Notes under the pieces: model-generated
What the model was told of the DNA's origin: nothing
Seen by the model: only the letters and a program-made list of their open reading frames with translations
The model's database searches: none
Made by a program: the position numbers and the translations under genes
Shown here: piece after piece, positions 63,264 to 64,000 of the stretch
Position numbering within the stretch: position 1 is the first letter of the stretch
Layout: every line of letters starts with the position of its first letter
From: Alphaproteobacteria bacterium GWF2_58_20
Lineage (GTDB): Bacteria > Pseudomonadota > Alphaproteobacteria > UBA1247
Assembly: GCA_001768735.1 (NCBI GenBank)
Contig: MEMB01000002.1
Span: 86,418-150,417 of the forward strand
Length of the DNA: 64,000 bases
Direction: 5' to 3'

Positions 63264-64000
63264 GCAAGGAATTCCCGGGTTCTGGCAAGGGTTTCGGCAA
63301 GACCAATCCGTTCGACAGGGACGCCCGCCGGGAAGGCGGAAAGGAGGCGGGAAGGGGTTGCGGCATCGAGCATGATGAAAACGCCACGGTCATCCTGCTT
63401 GCGGATAAGCCGTCCGAAAGCCTGCTTGAGGCGGAAACGGGTTTCCATGTCATCCCAGGCCTGTCCGCCAAAGGCGGCCTTGCGGGCCTTGTGCAGCAGG
63501 GAGGGACGTGGCCATGGAACGCGGTCGAAAACGATGAGGCGCAGGGCTTTGCCGGGAACGTCGATTCCATCGCGCACAGCGTCTGTGCCCAGAAGGCAGG
63601 CGTTGCCGTCGCTGCGGAAAATATCCACAAGTGTGGCGGGATCCAGCGGATCAACATGCTGGGCATAAAGAGGCAGGCCCGCAGCCTCCAGTGGTGCAAG
63701 AATGCGGCGATGGCAATCCCGCAGGCGATGGATGGCGGTGAAAATGCCGAGCGCTCCGCCCTGGGAAGCGAGGAACAGTTCCCGGAAGGCCGCAGCCACT
63801 TGTGCGGCATCTGTCTTGCGCACATCCCCGACAATGAAAACCCGGCTGTTTTCAGCGTAAGGGAAAGGCGAAGGAACTTCAGCGCGCAGGGCTGGTGTTG
63901 AAAGGTGGATGGTTCCGGTCAGGGCTTCCGCAGCTTTCCAGTCCGCATCCGTATTGTCGGTGGTATCTGTCAGGGTTGCCGAGGTGATGACAGCGCCTTG
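63260..64000 (-). CDS. dinG: DinG-type ATP-dependent helicase, C-terminal part (5' end outside window)
   Basis: The visible 246 residues begin with AVITSATLTDT, the motif III region of XPD/DinG helicases. IFTAIHRLRD-like motif IV, LGTDAVRDGIDVPGKALRLI and LKQAFGRLIRKQDDRGVFI (motifs V and VI, with the arginine finger QAFGRLIR) follow. It ends at 63260 in a 4-bp overlap with the ubiE start. The P-loop and the Fe-S cluster region are outside the window, so Fe-S content cannot be judged. Role: probably unwinding of damaged or replicating DNA. Confidence 0.88.
   Translation of the reverse strand, partial: QGAVITSATLTDTTDNTDADWKAAEALTGTIHLSTPALRAEVPSPFPYAENSRVFIVGDVRKTDAAQVAAAFRELFLASQGGALGIFTAIHRLRDCHRRILAPLEAAGLPLYAQHVDPLDPATLVDIFRSDGNACLLGTDAVRDGIDVPGKALRLIVFDRVPWPRPSLLHKARKAAFGGQAWDDMETRFRLKQAFGRLIRKQDDRGVFIMLDAATPSRLLSAFPAGVPVERIGLAETLARTREFLA

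Overview
The window comes from a moderately GC-rich alphaproteobacterium. The housekeeping neighbourhoods point there: a small pyruvoyl-type psd beside pssA, yicC next to gmk, rsmA-surA-lptG-lptF running divergently from pepA-holC, and a PII/two-component style typical of the class. I cannot place the order from sequence alone. Two tRNA genes are present (Arg-ACG and Arg-CCT). I see no rRNA and no CRISPR array.

Layout. 1-8.3 kb: partial 3-methyladenine DNA glycosylase, a cysteine-rich PAS histidine kinase, and a minus-strand run of a ClpA-like single AAA+ protein, adenine deaminase, a hybrid kinase (HisKA-HATPase-REC-REC-Hpt) and a receiver/degenerate-GGDEF protein. 8.4-11.1 kb: psd-pssA and two tandem PII-like proteins ending in a strong terminator. 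11.3-25.3 kb: a pilus or secretion locus in two divergent arms with rpmB between them. The left arm (minus) holds a periplasmic coiled-coil protein, a lipoprotein secretin and a bitopic membrane protein. The right arm (plus) holds a PilC/GspF-like platform protein, a small membrane protein, a major pilin-like protein, another small membrane protein, two large proteins joining a pilin-like N-terminus to a parallel beta-helix, a cysteine-rich pilin-like protein, a PilB/GspE ATPase and a last pilin-like protein. 25.3-37.2 kb: yicC, gmk, rsmA, surA, lptG, lptF, pepA, holC, fhs, a metallo-beta-lactamase-fold hydrolase, tRNA-Arg(ACG) and an envelope lipoprotein. 37.36-42.38 kb: a roughly 5 kb integrated element in tRNA-Arg(CCT), bounded by a perfect 47-bp direct repeat, with a tyrosine integrase, a Rep-like protein, an excisionase-like HTH protein and a small AT-rich cargo (a DUF6338-like membrane protein plus a GYQP-repeat peptide). 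42.4-64 kb: an AsmA-like protein, a CHASE-type histidine kinase, a GGDEF/EAL protein, a long exonuclease I homologue, mutS, dut, a second pilin-like gene followed by a 1622-residue repeat protein, ubiE, and the 3' part of a dinG-type helicase gene.

The main biological story is the pilus-like system. It has a secretin, an ATPase and a platform protein, so it belongs to the type IV filament superfamily. All six pilin-like subunits (five in the main locus and one at 57.07 kb) start directly with the hydrophobic helix. In five of them an in-frame stop lies at or just upstream of the start with no alternative ATG, GTG or TTG between, so a prepilin leader cannot be encoded there. None has the usual glutamate at position 5, and no prepilin peptidase gene is visible. 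Two subunits carry beta-helix domains that look like exposed binding modules, and the remote pilin paralogue sits 20 bp ahead of a giant secreted repeat protein. I infer a non-canonical, leaderless type IV filament with built-in adhesins. Function and assembly are not shown by the sequence.
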